Made by a program: the position numbers and the translations under genes. Under the pieces are notes generated by a model. That model searched no databases, was not told the DNA's origin, and was given only the letters and a program-made list of their open reading frames with translations. 64,000 nt of DNA from Microterricola gilva (lineage in GTDB: Bacteria > Actinomycetota > Actinomycetes > Actinomycetales > Microbacteriaceae): NCBI RefSeq assembly GCF_004217495.1, contig NZ_SHLC01000001.1:1674001-1738000 (forward strand), in the 5' to 3' direction. Of the stretch, positions 35,737-44,488 are shown in pieces. Positions within the stretch are counted from its first letter, which is position 1; each line of letters begins with the position of its first letter.

Positions 35737-37161
35737 ATGTTCAGCGATTCATCTGAGGTGCTCAGCTACATCAAGGAAAACGACGTCAAGTTCCTTGACA
35801 TTCGTTTCACCGATCTTCCCGGTGTGCAGCAGCACTTCAACATCCCGGCATCCTCCGTCGATGAGGAGTTCTTCACCGTCGGTCAGCTCTTCGACGGCTC
35901 CTCGATCCGCGGCTTCGCGTCGATCCACGAGTCGGACCTGCAGCTCATCCCCGATGTGACCACCGCGTACATCGACGTCTTCCGCAAGGAGCTCACCCTG
36001 GTGATGCTCTTCGACATCTACAACCCGCGCAACGGCGAGATCTACTCGAAGGACCCGCGCCAGGTTGCCCGCAAGGCCGAGAAGTACCTGGCATCCACCG
36101 GCATCGCCGACACCGCGTTCTTCGCCCCTGAGGCCGAGTTCTACATCTTCGACGACGTGCGCTACGAGGTCAACCAGCACACGAGCTTCTACTCGGTCGA
36201 CTCCAGCGAGGGCGCCTGGAACTCCGGCAAGCAGATCGAGGGCGGCAACCTCGGAAACACCACGCCGTTCAAGGGTGGCTACTTCCCCGTCAGCCCCGTC
36301 GACCAGCACGCCGACCTCCGCGACGACATCAGCCTCAAGCTGATCGACGCCGGCCTGATCCTCGAGCGCAGCCACCACGAGGTCGGCACCGCCGGCCAGG
36401 GCGAGATCAACTACCGCTTCGACACCATGGTGCACGCGGCCGACGACATCCTGAAGTTCAAGTACATCGTCAAGAACACCGCACACCAGTGGGGCAAGAC
36501 GGCCACCTTCATGCCGAAGCCGCTCTTCGGCGACAACGGCTCCGGCATGCACACGCACCAGTCGCTGTGGTCCAACGGCGAGCCGCTGTTCTACGACGAG
36601 TCCGGCTACGGCGGACTCTCCGACATCGCCCGCTGGTACATCGGTGGTCTGCTGAAGCACGCTCCGGCCGTGCTCGCGTTCACGAACCCCAGCGTCAACT
36701 CCTTCCGTCGCCTGGTTCCCGGCTTCGAGGCTCCCGTGAACCTGGTCTACTCGGCCGGCAACCGTTCCGCCTGCATCCGCATCCCGATCACGGGAACGAA
36801 CCCGAAGGCCAAGCGCATCGAGTTCCGCGTTCCGGATGGCGCGAGCAACCCGTACCTCGCCTTCGCCGCCCAGCTGATGGCCGGCCTCGACGGCATCAAG
36901 AACCGCATCGAGCCGCACGAGCCCGTCGACAAGGACCTCTACGAGCTTCCGCCCGAGGAGGCCAAGGCGATCCCGCAGCTGCCCGCGTCGCTCGAGGAGG
37001 CGCTCGACGCGCTCGAGGCCGACCACGACTTCCTGCTGCAGGGCAACGTCTTCACGCCCGAGCTCATCGAGACGTGGCTCGACTACAAGCGCGAGAAGGA
37101 GATCAAGCCGCTGCAGCAGCGCCCGCACCCCTTCGAGTTCGAGCTCTACTACGGGGTGTAG
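35737..37161 (+). CDS. glnA: Glutamine synthetase, type I-beta
   Basis: Main ammonium-assimilating enzyme, a cytosolic dodecamer. The 474-residue protein has the N-terminal [10 protein letters not shown], the metal/ATP region [20 protein letters not shown], and the adenylylation loop [10 protein letters not shown] with the target tyrosine at residue 402. It is a substrate for GlnE encoded 3 kb away. The ribosome site is GGGAGAAG. The final codons (EFELYYGV) are an integration site: the same 20 bases recur at 39167-39186, and the present last codons (GGGGTGTAG) are probably element-derived. Confidence 0.97.
   Translation: MFSDSSEVLSYIKENDVKFLDIRFTDLPGVQQHFNIPASSVDEEFFTVGQLFDGSSIRGFASIHESDLQLIPDVTTAYIDVFRKELTLVMLFDIYNPRNGEIYSKDPRQVARKAEKYLASTGIADTAFFAPEAEFYIFDDVRYEVNQHTSFYSVDSSEGAWNSGKQIEGGNLGNTTPFKGGYFPVSPVDQHADLRDDISLKLIDAGLILERSHHEVGTAGQGEINYRFDTMVHAADDILKFKYIVKNTAHQWGKTATFMPKPLFGDNGSGMHTHQSLWSNGEPLFYDESGYGGLSDIARWYIGGLLKHAPAVLAFTNPSVNSFRRLVPGFEAPVNLVYSAGNRSACIRIPITGTNPKAKRIEFRVPDGASNPYLAFAAQLMAGLDGIKNRIEPHEPVDKDLYELPPEEAKAIPQLPASLEEALDALEADHDFLLQGNVFTPELIETWLDYKREKEIKPLQQRPHPFEFELYYGV
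37135..37154. repeat. attL-like direct repeat (glnA 3' end)
   Basis: GAGTTCGAGCTCTACTACGG, the codons for the end of GlnA. It is identical to 39167-39186. Confidence 0.85.
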
Positions 37162-37857
37162 TCACTTCCCCACTGATTCACTGGGCTGAAGCTGCTTCAG
37201 TCCGCAACGAGTCCGCACGATCTGCGAAACGTCACCGACGGCAGATCGTGCGGACTCGTCTTTCTCTGGACGCAAGCGACCGTGGACGTCGATCGTCGTC
37301 TTCGCGGACGCGTGGCGCAGACTTGCCGGGACGACCTTCACGTCGAGCCCGGCAGCGATCAGCAGCGACGCGAAGTAGTGGCGCAGGTCGGGGATCCGGA
37401 ACCCCTTAGGCAGCCCCTCGACGGTGGCAGGAGCCCGGTGCCATTCCGTCTCGATCGTGTACTGGGCAACCCGGCGGCCGTAGGCGATGTGAGAGAGGCG
37501 CTCGTGGAGGGCATACACGGTGGAGTCCGCGAGTCCGCCAGTCTTGAGCTTCGCCGTCCACGCCTTCACCTCAGATGGGCGCACGCTGGACAGCAGCCAA
37601 GAGTCGAACTCGGCTTCGATGTGCTTGACGTGGCTCTTCGCCTGCCTCACCGTTGAGGCGCGATTGTTCGCGTAGCCCTTCAGTCAGAGTTGGCACCACT
37701 CCCTTACCGTGGTGACCTCGTCGAGCCACTCCTGCGCGATCTGCTCACCTGCAGCTGCAGCCTCGCGCGAGTACGTCTTGAACCGGAACTGCCGCGAGTG
37801 CTCCTTAGCCTTCCGCATCCCGATACCGGGCGCGATGGGGGCTCCGGTTCTGCGCAC
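37162..37857 (-). pseudogene. Tyrosine recombinase/integrase, broken
   Basis: Remnant of an actinophage-type tyrosine integrase, reading leftwards into the glnA 3' end. The N-terminal part (KEHSRQFRFKTYSREAA... then EWLDEVTT) is cut by an in-frame TGA where relatives would have Trp (CQL-stop-LKGYANN). The SAM-like core-binding domain follows (ANNRASTVRQAKSHV). The protein then jumps straight to the C-terminal catalytic box DLRHYFASLLIAAG and LRHASAKTTID, so the middle with the first catalytic Arg is deleted. The normal TYGHL tyrosine motif appears as VHGRL, so the nucleophile is also lost. The 5' end near 37857 (GTG) is uncertain. Confidence 0.8.
37208..37258. terminator. Long inverted repeat after glnA
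   Basis: A perfect 18-bp inverted repeat (arms 37208-37225 and 37241-37258, 15-nt loop) 46 bp after the present glnA stop, within the integrase remnant. It may now act as the glnA terminator or be part of the element end. Confidence 0.6.
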
Positions 37858-38007
37858 GTCAATCTGCGAAACCGGGCAACGATGTTAGCGGAAACATTCC
37901 TTCGTCAATAGCCGCAATATATACCGGCTTTACTGCTCCGACCGGCTCCGCCAATCTGTGGTCTGTCGGACAAAGACAGGGTCGTCAACTGATACGAAGG
38001 AGACAGT

Positions 38008-38847
38008 GTGGATGAATCCGAAAACGGGTTGATCAGCCGCAGGGCGATGGTCGCAGGATCAGGCGCAATTGCTGCGATGGTTGCACTTGGCTTTGGTGAA
38101 CTGATTGGCGAGGTGCCGTCAGCAAGCGCGGCAACGACCTATCAGTTCCCGTTCCCGATAAGCGCATACGACGCCACGGACAAGTACAACACCTACGGCC
38201 CGAACGACTTTCGCCTCACACAGCAGCTTGGGAGGCATCGCGGCGTTGACTTCAACGGACCTCTCGCAAGCTACGGCAAGAATATCGCTGCGGTTGCGGA
38301 CGGATGGATCGAATACAAGGACTCCGGACTTGGCAATCGCGTCGTAATCAGGCACGCGGACGGCTACTACTCCGGTTACTCCCACATGGCCGAACAGTCG
38401 CCAATCGGAACTGGGGATCCCGTGATGCTTGGCCAGACGATTGGTCGCGTTGGCACGTCGGGTGGCGTCGCCGCTCACTTGCACTTGTCAATCGGGGCGA
38501 ACCTCGGGGGCGCACTCGGCAATGGCGGCTACTTCATCGACCACTTTGACCCAATCGCTCACATCAATGCTCGCCTCACAGGGGGCGTAACACCTAACAA
38601 CCCAATCGGATTTGGAGAAGAAATGGGCCTCGTAGTTCAAATCGCTAGCGGAGCTGGCGCGGGTGGCGTGTATTGGATCGCTCGCAAGACAATCGTTCAC
38701 CTTGGCAACATGACGGACGTAGATCGTGCCGTCCGCCTCTCCGGTCGACCGCTTGCTGTCCAGACGCGTGCCGAACTCGACACGTTCTGTGCAGTTCTCG
38801 GTATCCCCGGGAACCAAATCGTTTCAGGCGTCAAGTACTACGGCTGA
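38008..38847 (+). CDS. Tat-exported M23 family metallopeptidase (lysin-like)
   Basis: A 279-residue secreted zinc endopeptidase of the LytM/M23 type, which cuts peptidoglycan cross-bridges. The N-terminus has a twin-arginine signal (SRRAMVAGSG, Arg11-Arg12) with probable cleavage near ASA-AT (about 41). The M23 site is complete: HRGVD (His77, Asp81), His126 in YSHMAE and HLHLS (His157, His159). The C-terminal 80 residues are unassigned and may bind the cell wall. The GTG start has AAGGAG at 37997-38002. Base composition and codon use are AT-richer than the neighbours, fitting element cargo. A strong terminator follows. Confidence 0.85.
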   Translation: MDESENGLISRRAMVAGSGAIAAMVALGFGELIGEVPSASAATTYQFPFPISAYDATDKYNTYGPNDFRLTQQLGRHRGVDFNGPLASYGKNIAAVADGWIEYKDSGLGNRVVIRHADGYYSGYSHMAEQSPIGTGDPVMLGQTIGRVGTSGGVAAHLHLSIGANLGGALGNGGYFIDHFDPIAHINARLTGGVTPNNPIGFGEEMGLVVQIASGAGAGGVYWIARKTIVHLGNMTDVDRAVRLSGRPLAVQTRAELDTFCAVLGIPGNQIVSGVKYYG

Positions 38848-38865
38848 CTCGAGACAAGCGATGAG

Positions 38866-38893
38866 ACGCCCACCTTCTTCGGAAGGTGGGCGT
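38866..38893 (+). terminator. Terminator of the M23 peptidase gene
   Basis: A 12-bp stem (ACGCCCACCTTC with its complement), UUCG tetraloop and a following TTTCC. Confidence 0.9.
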
Positions 38894-38940
38894 TTTCCGT
38901 CGCTGCTGGAGCTAGTCTCCACCCATAAGTGGTGGTCGCA

Positions 38941-39193
38941 ATGGAGGAGGCGGTCGAATCTCGAATCACCGAACTCGTCGCCGTTTGGGGCTACCACCTG
39001 GCCAGCCACTCGCAACCTTTCCCACGATGACCACCCACGCCTACTGATTCATCGCTTCAAGCACGTTCCTGGCTGGTGGCGGCCTCCTCGTTGTTCGGTG
39101 GTGGCTTATCCCGCGCCCGATTTCTGGCGGCAAACAGACGTGGTGGCAATCAGCGCTACCAACGAAGAGTTCGAGCTCTACTACGGCGTCTAA
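38941..39193 (+). pseudogene. Possible degraded ORF of unknown function
   Basis: An ATG at 38941 opens a frame with coding-like character (MEEAVESRITELVAVWGYHL) that stops at 39030. A second frame, shifted by one base, continues plausibly (HDDHPRLLIHRFKH, then PGWWRPP) and runs in frame into the duplicated glnA tail ending at TAA 39193. This looks like one small gene broken by a one-base indel, but no family is recognised and it could be chance. Confidence 0.3.
39167..39186. repeat. attR-like direct repeat (glnA 3' end copy)
   Basis: Second exact copy of the 20-bp glnA end, followed by CGTCTAA. With the terminator 20 bp further on, this is probably the original chromosomal glnA end. Confidence 0.85.
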
Positions 39194-39206
39194 GCACTAG
39201 CGAAGC

Positions 39207-39250
39207 ATGACGAAGGGCCCGCATCCAACCGGATGCGGGCCCTTCGTCAT
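39207..39250. terminator. Original glnA terminator, displaced
   Basis: A perfect 20-bp stem (arms 39207-39226 and 39231-39250, loop AACC) just after the attR-like repeat. It also faces the end of the minus-strand small gene at 39263. Confidence 0.85.
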
Positions 39251-39262
39251 GTCAACAGCGAC

Positions 39263-39439
39263 CTACAGGCCACCCATCTCATGGAGGTTGCTCTCGCCGG
39301 GGAAGAATCCCCCGTAGCTGGTGTTCTGCCCCCGTTCGAACTCCTCCAGTTCCTCGGCCTCAATCTCCTCGGCCTGAATTTCCGCTTCCAACTTCGGGTC
39401 GAGCCCTGATCCGGATTCCCGCTTCGCTTCATCAGTCAT
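39263..39439 (-). CDS. Small acidic protein, hypothetical
   Basis: A 58-residue, strongly acidic protein (many Glu in the middle: LEAEIQAEEIEAEELEEFE) ending in GGFFPGESNLHEMGGL. No family is recognised. The ATG at 39439 follows AGTAGG; a GTG two codons upstream is also possible. It lies 9 bp after another small acidic gene, so the two are probably co-transcribed. Confidence 0.55.
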   Translation of the reverse strand: MTDEAKRESGSGLDPKLEAEIQAEEIEAEELEEFERGQNTSYGGFFPGESNLHEMGGL

Positions 39440-39448
39440 AGTCACAAC

Positions 39449-39604
39449 CTACTCCCCATCGCGCTCAGAATCGAAGGCTTCGGTTTCCTCATCCCACGCG
39501 TCGAGATCGTCTTCGTCGTAGGGCTCCGCGTCCTCACCGACATCGTCGAAAACACCATCCGGCCCGATGGTTTCGACGTCGTCCTCAGCGGCGAAATCAC
39601 TCAT
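39449..39604 (-). CDS. Small acidic protein, hypothetical
   Basis: A 51-residue protein very rich in Asp and Glu (MSDFAAEDDVETIGPDG..., then YDEDDLDAWDEETE). The ATG at 39604 has an excellent GGAGGTG ribosome site. No known domain is seen. It is upstream partner of the 58-residue acidic protein and divergent from a small basic protein at 39831. Confidence 0.6.
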   Translation of the reverse strand: MSDFAAEDDVETIGPDGVFDDVGEDAEPYDEDDLDAWDEETEAFDSERDGE

Positions 39605-39830
39605 GATTGGCACCTCCGCGTTCTCTCGATCGCGCTCAGGATTGCGCTCTCGACTGCCGAGGATAGGTCGAGCAGCCCCAGCAGACAAGCCCTTTCCGGT
39701 GCGCATTTCGGCGCCAGGATGCAACGTGATTGCGTATGGAGCGGGCGCGTCGTGCACATCCTGCGTGCCGTTGCCGTCCGCGGCCCGGCGGTGTAGACCT
39801 GAAGGAAGTTCAAGCGAATCGGAGAGTACG

Positions 39831-39980
39831 ATGCCTGACAAATCGCCACACTCACACCACGCCAAGAAGGCGCCGGCCAAGACCTTGAAACAGAAGCGGG
39901 CCGAGAAGCACGCCAAGCACCACGACCCCAGTCTGGACATGAACACGGCGTCCGACGCCATTCACAAGACAGACAAGTAG
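39831..39980 (+). CDS. Small basic Lys/His-rich protein, hypothetical
   Basis: A 49-residue protein rich in Lys and His (KSPHSHHAKKAPAKTLKQKR), possibly nucleic-acid binding. The ATG has GGAGAG about five bases upstream. No family is assigned. It diverges from the two acidic small proteins and is convergent with glnE. Confidence 0.6.
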   Translation: MPDKSPHSHHAKKAPAKTLKQKRAEKHAKHHDPSLDMNTASDAIHKTDK

Positions 39981-40008
39981 CCGACTGGCCCCGGCCGGTT
40001 CTCGGCGT

Positions 40009-43000
40009 TCAACCGGTGGGCGTTCCCCGCTCAGGGACGCCGTAAAACTCGCGCTCGAAGACGGCCCGCGCTCGGCGGGTGAGCGCCAGATAGTCCTCCT
40101 CCAGCTGGTTCGCCGCACCGGGAGGGTAGTTCAGGAGCCGGGCGACCCCGCCCAACTGAATGCGGTCGCGCGGCAGGATGTCGCTAGTCTTGTTGGTCCA
40201 GAGCGTCATCGCCGACCGCGCCCGTGACGCCAGCAACCAGGCGGCGCGGAGCGTCGCGGCATCCGCGGCCGGCACGAGGCCGGCATCCGTCGCCTCCGCC
40301 AGCGCGATGAGGGTCGACGGGGTGCGCAGCGCGGGAATGGCCGCGCCGTGTTGCAGCTGCAGCAGTTGCACGAACCACTCGACGTCGCTGAGCGAACCAC
40401 GGCCGAGCTTCAGGTGCCGCAGCGGATCGGCGGCCTGGGGCAGCCGCTCGCTCTCGACCCTGGCCTTGATGCGCTTGACCTCGCGCACCGCACTCTCGGC
40501 GATCGCGACCGGGTAGCGCACGGCGTCCGCGACAGCAATGAAGTCGCGGAGGAGCGCCGCATCCCCGACGGCGCCGCGGGCGCGGAGCAGGGCTTGCGCC
40601 TCCCACGTGAGCGACCAGCGGGCGTAGTACGCCCGGTAGGAGTCGAGCGAGCGCGTGACCGGGCCGTTCTTCCCCTCCGGCCGCAGCCCGACATCGAGGT
40701 CGAGCGGCAGGCGGCTGTCCTCGCTCAGGCGCTTGAGCTCGGCGACGATGTGCTGCGAGCGGTACTGCGCCTGCTCTGGGGCGAGCCCGGCCGGTCGGTA
40801 GACGTACATCACGTCGGCGTCGGAGCCGAAACCGAGTTCCTGCCCGCCGAACCGCCCCATCGCGATGACGGCGAACTCGATGCCGTCGTCGGCTGCGCCC
40901 GTGACGGTTCCGTTCGCCGGGGCACGGATCGCGCGGACGAGCCCGTCGATGAGGTTTTCCGTGACGTCGCTGAGGCCGAGTCCGAGCTCTTCGACGCTGC
41001 AGAGGTCGAGGGTGGCCGAGAAGGCGAGGCGCAGCACCTCACGGCGGCGGATGCCGCGCAGCACAGCGGCCGCGGCATCCGCACTCGCGTGCCGCGCCAG
41101 CACAGCGCGCGTCTCGTCGGCCAGGGCCGCGCGCGTTCGCGGGCGCAGATCGTCCTCGTCTTCGAGCCAGGCGACGGACTCGGGGGTGAGCTCGAGGAGT
41201 TCGCCGATGAAACGCGATCCGGAGAGCACCTTGGTGAGCCGCTCTGCAGCCCCGGAGGAATCGCGCAGCATGCGCAGGAACCAGTGGGTGCCGCCCAGGC
41301 TGTCGCTCAGGCGGCGGAACGCGAGCAGGCCGTAGTCAGGGTCTGCGCCGTCGGCGAACCACTGCAGCATCACGGGCAAGAGGTGGCGTTGAATGGTGGC
41401 CCGGCGCGACACTCCAGCAGTGAGCGCCGCGATGTGCGCGAGTGCCCCGCGGGGGTCGAGGAAGCCGATCGCGGCCAGCCGCGCCTCGGCCTGCGCGCTC
41501 GTGAGATTGAGTCCCTCGGCCGGCAGCGCGGCGACCGCCGAGAGCAGCGGACGGTAGAACAGGCGCTCGTGCAGACCGCGCACGCGCAGCTTGCCTGCAG
41601 CGCGGAGCGCGCTGAGCTCGCTCGCGCTCGAGGCCAGCCCGCTCGCCCTGGCCAGGACGCGCAGGGCGTCGGCGTCGCGCGGCATCAGGTGGGTACGGCG
41701 CAGGCGCTGCAGCTGGAGCCGGTGCTCGAGCAGGCGGAGCACGCGGTAGTCCTGCGAGAACTCGGCCGCCTCGACGCGGCCGATGTAGCCGCCCTCCGCC
41801 AGCGAGACGAGCGCAGGCAGCGTGCCGAGCTGGCGCACCGATTCGTCGCTCTGGCCGTGGACGAGCTGCAACAGCTGCACGGTGAACTCGATGTCGCGCA
41901 GCCCGCCTGGACCGAGCTTCAGCTGCACATCGACCTCGTCGTCCGGGATGTGCGCTGTGACGCGCTCGCGCATGCGCTGCACGGAGTCGACGAAGCCCTC
42001 ACGGGCGGAGCTGTTCCACACCGCAGGGGCCATCGCGGTCACGTAGCGCTCCCCCAACTCACGGTCGCCGGCCAGCGGGCGCGCCTTGAGCTGCGCCTGG
42101 AACTCCCAGTTCTTCGCCCAGCGCTCGTAGTACGCCAGATGTGACTCCAGGGTGCGCACGAGAGCGCCGTCCTTGCCCTCTGGGCGCAGGTTGGCGTCCA
42201 CCTCCCAGAGCGGCGGCTCGACCAGCGCCTCCGAGATACCGCGCATGGTGAGCATGGCCAGGCGGGTGGCGATCTCGACAGCGCGGGCACTGTCGAGGCC
42301 GTCATCCGCCTCGGTGATGAAGATGACGTCGACATCGCTGACGTAGTTGAGTTCGCGGGCGCCGGCCTTGCCCATGCCCATGATGCTGAGCCGGGTGGCG
42401 TCGACCTGGGCGGCGGCGAAGAGGCCGAAGCCCGGCTTGTCGGCGATCGTGACGGCGCGGCGGGCGACGGCGAGCGAGGCCTCCAGCGTCGCGCCGGCGA
42501 GATCGGCGAGGGCGCGGGCGACTCCGTCGAGGCCGGCGACCGGATCGCCCTGCTCCAGGTCGTAGGCGGAGAGCCGGGTCAGCCACCAGCGGTAGCGCAC
42601 CCGGAGCCGGGTCCAGGCCGCCTCGTCACCGGCGGTGTCGCCGAGGGCGCTGCCGTGCACGGCCGCGAGCATGTCGGCCGTCAGCTCGCGCTCGGCCGGC
42701 GGTGCGAACAGGGGCTGGGCCACCGCGCTCATCTCGTCCGGCCGGCGCAGGAAGAACTCGGCCAGCCCCTCTGACGCCCCGAGCACCCGGATCAGGCGCC
42801 TGGCGGCATCCGGCTCACCCAGCACCGCGAGTGTCTGCTCCGGGGACTGCCGCAACAGCGCGATCAGGCTCGCGAGGGCGGAGTCGACGTCGGCGGCCGT
42901 CGCGAAGTCCGGCAGCAGTGCGCGCGCCGATGACCCGCTCAACTCCTCGAACTCGGCCAGCCCGTTCGCGGCGCTGCTCAGTTCGAGGAAGCCGGTGCGC

Positions 43001-43035
43001 GCGAGCTCGGTGAGGCTGAAGCGGTCAGAACTCAT
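40009..43035 (-). CDS. glnE: Bifunctional glutamine synthetase adenylyltransferase/deadenylylase
   Basis: Adds AMP to, and removes it from, the GlnA tyrosine in response to nitrogen state. The 1008-residue protein has two nucleotidyltransferase domains: the first around GMGKAGARELNYVSDVDVIF and the second around GRFGGQELGFGSDADVMYVY, each followed by the domain that binds GS. Length and two-domain order fit the family. It lies 15 bp after glnA2 in the same operon, the usual actinobacterial arrangement. Confidence 0.95.
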   Translation of the reverse strand: MSSDRFSLTELARTGFLELSSAANGLAEFEELSGSSARALLPDFATAADVDSALASLIALLRQSPEQTLAVLGEPDAARRLIRVLGASEGLAEFFLRRPDEMSAVAQPLFAPPAERELTADMLAAVHGSALGDTAGDEAAWTRLRVRYRWWLTRLSAYDLEQGDPVAGLDGVARALADLAGATLEASLAVARRAVTIADKPGFGLFAAAQVDATRLSIMGMGKAGARELNYVSDVDVIFITEADDGLDSARAVEIATRLAMLTMRGISEALVEPPLWEVDANLRPEGKDGALVRTLESHLAYYERWAKNWEFQAQLKARPLAGDRELGERYVTAMAPAVWNSSAREGFVDSVQRMRERVTAHIPDDEVDVQLKLGPGGLRDIEFTVQLLQLVHGQSDESVRQLGTLPALVSLAEGGYIGRVEAAEFSQDYRVLRLLEHRLQLQRLRRTHLMPRDADALRVLARASGLASSASELSALRAAGKLRVRGLHERLFYRPLLSAVAALPAEGLNLTSAQAEARLAAIGFLDPRGALAHIAALTAGVSRRATIQRHLLPVMLQWFADGADPDYGLLAFRRLSDSLGGTHWFLRMLRDSSGAAERLTKVLSGSRFIGELLELTPESVAWLEDEDDLRPRTRAALADETRAVLARHASADAAAAVLRGIRRREVLRLAFSATLDLCSVEELGLGLSDVTENLIDGLVRAIRAPANGTVTGAADDGIEFAVIAMGRFGGQELGFGSDADVMYVYRPAGLAPEQAQYRSQHIVAELKRLSEDSRLPLDLDVGLRPEGKNGPVTRSLDSYRAYYARWSLTWEAQALLRARGAVGDAALLRDFIAVADAVRYPVAIAESAVREVKRIKARVESERLPQAADPLRHLKLGRGSLSDVEWFVQLLQLQHGAAIPALRTPSTLIALAEATDAGLVPAADAATLRAAWLLASRARSAMTLWTNKTSDILPRDRIQLGGVARLLNYPPGAANQLEEDYLALTRRARAVFEREFYGVPERGTPTG

Positions 43036-43050
43036 CAGGCCGGCGACGTC

Positions 43051-44388
43051 CTAGAGGATCTCGAGGTTGTTGCGCAGTTCGAACGGAGTCACCTGCGTGC
43101 GGTACTCGCGCCATTCCTTGCGCTTGTTCATGAGCACGTAGTTGAACACCTGCTCGCCGAGCGTCTCGGCGACGAGCTCCGACTCCTCCATGTACTGGAT
43201 GGCGTGGTCGAGGCTGGCCGGGAGCTGCGCGTAGCCGAGCGCGCGGCGCTCGGAATCGCTGAGGCTCCAGACGTTGTCCTCTGCCTCCTCCGGGAGCTCG
43301 TACTCCTCCTCGATGCCCTTGAGACCGGCGGCCAGCATGAGCGAGTAGGAGAGGTACGGGTTCGCTGCCGAGTCGATCGCTCGGTACTCGATGCGGGCGC
43401 TCTGACCCTTGTTCGGCTTGTAGAGCGGAACACGGATGAGCGCCGAACGGTTGTTGTGGCCCCAGCAGACGAAGCTGGGCGCCTCGTCGCCGCCCCAGAG
43501 CCGCTTGTACGAGTTGACGAACTGGTTCGTCACCGCGGTGATCTCAGGTGCGTGCTTGAGCAGGCCGGCGATGAAGTGGCGGCCGGTCTTGGAGAGCTGG
43601 TACTGCGCGCCCGGCTCGTAGAAGGCGTTCGAATCGCCCTCAAACAGCGACATGTGCGTGTGCATGCCGGAACCGGGGTGGTCGGAGAAAGGCTTCGGCA
43701 TGAACGTCGCATAGACGCCCTGCTCGATCGCCACCTCCTTGATGACGGTGCGGAAGGTCATGATGTTGTCGGCCGTGGTCAACGCGTCCGCATACCGGAG
43801 GTCGATCTCGTTCTGGCCCGGACCGCCCTCGTGGTGGCTGAACTCCACCGAGATGCCGAGGTCTTCCAGCATCCGCACGGAACGACGACGGAAGTCGTGT
43901 GCCGTCCCGCCAGGGACGTTGTCGAAGTAGCCGGCCGAGTCGACCGGGATCGGTCCCTTCTTGCCGTACTTGGACGACTTGAGCAGGTAGAACTCGATCT
44001 CGGGGTGCGTGTAGAAGGTGAAGCCGCGGTCGGCCGCCTTCTCCAGCGTGCGCTTCAGCACGTTGCGGGGGTCGGCGACGGCCGGGACGCCGTCGGGCGT
44101 GCTGATGTCGCAGAACATGCGTGCGGTCGGGTCGACGTCCCCGCGCCAGGGCAGAATCTGGAACGTCGTCGGGTCCGGGTGCGCGAGCAGGTCCGACTCG
44201 TAGGTGCGGGTGAGGCCCTCGATGGCCGAGCCGTCGAAGCCGAGTCCCTCGGTGAATGCACCCTCCACCTCGGCCGGCGCGATGGCGACCGACTTGAGCG
44301 TGCCGACGACGTCGGTGAACCACAGGCGAATGAATTTGACGCCCCGTTCCTCAATGGTTCGAAGAACGAAGTCACGCTGCTTGTCCAT
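43051..44388 (-). CDS. glnA2: Glutamine synthetase-like protein GlnA2
   Basis: A 445-residue type I glutamine synthetase paralogue. It keeps LGFDGSAIEGLTRTYESD, the HHEGGPGQNEIDLRY metal region and the PGSGMHTHMSLF loop. The adenylylation tyrosine of GlnA is replaced by Trp (DNVWSLSDSE, Trp374), so GlnE should not modify it. In actinobacteria such paralogues act in glutamine or polyamine metabolism; which one applies here cannot be told. An AAAGG ribosome site precedes the ATG. It is first in the glnA2-glnE operon and diverges from panB. Confidence 0.92.
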   Translation of the reverse strand: MDKQRDFVLRTIEERGVKFIRLWFTDVVGTLKSVAIAPAEVEGAFTEGLGFDGSAIEGLTRTYESDLLAHPDPTTFQILPWRGDVDPTARMFCDISTPDGVPAVADPRNVLKRTLEKAADRGFTFYTHPEIEFYLLKSSKYGKKGPIPVDSAGYFDNVPGGTAHDFRRRSVRMLEDLGISVEFSHHEGGPGQNEIDLRYADALTTADNIMTFRTVIKEVAIEQGVYATFMPKPFSDHPGSGMHTHMSLFEGDSNAFYEPGAQYQLSKTGRHFIAGLLKHAPEITAVTNQFVNSYKRLWGGDEAPSFVCWGHNNRSALIRVPLYKPNKGQSARIEYRAIDSAANPYLSYSLMLAAGLKGIEEEYELPEEAEDNVWSLSDSERRALGYAQLPASLDHAIQYMEESELVAETLGEQVFNYVLMNKRKEWREYRTQVTPFELRNNLEIL

Positions 44389-44475
44389 TCATGCCCTTTC
44401 TCGCTGGATTCCAGAGTAGTGCTTCGGCGGGCTTCGGGCTGGCCGACTGGCCAGTGATCGTCACGGGCCAGTGAT

Positions 44476-44481
44476 TAGACT
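44476..44481 (+). promoter_or_regulatory. Minus-10 box of panB
   Basis: TAGACT ends 7 nt before the panB ATG, with no ribosome site between; leaderless start likely. Confidence 0.5.
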
Positions 44482-44488
44482 GAGCCGC

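Larger units (their letters stand above)
37135..39186. mobile_element. Remnant integrative element at the glnA 3' end
   Basis: About 2 kb bounded by a 20-bp direct repeat of the glnA 3' end. It contains a broken tyrosine integrase next to the left end, an AT-richer intergenic region, an exported M23 peptidase, a terminator and a probable broken ORF. The glnA terminator lies beyond the right end, which shows where the chromosome resumes. It is probably a decayed prophage or genomic island that can no longer move by itself. Confidence 0.8.

Noticed and set aside
36747-36932. Small minus-strand frames within glnA
   Set aside because: Shadows of a highly conserved gene; no ribosome sites or promoters fit them.
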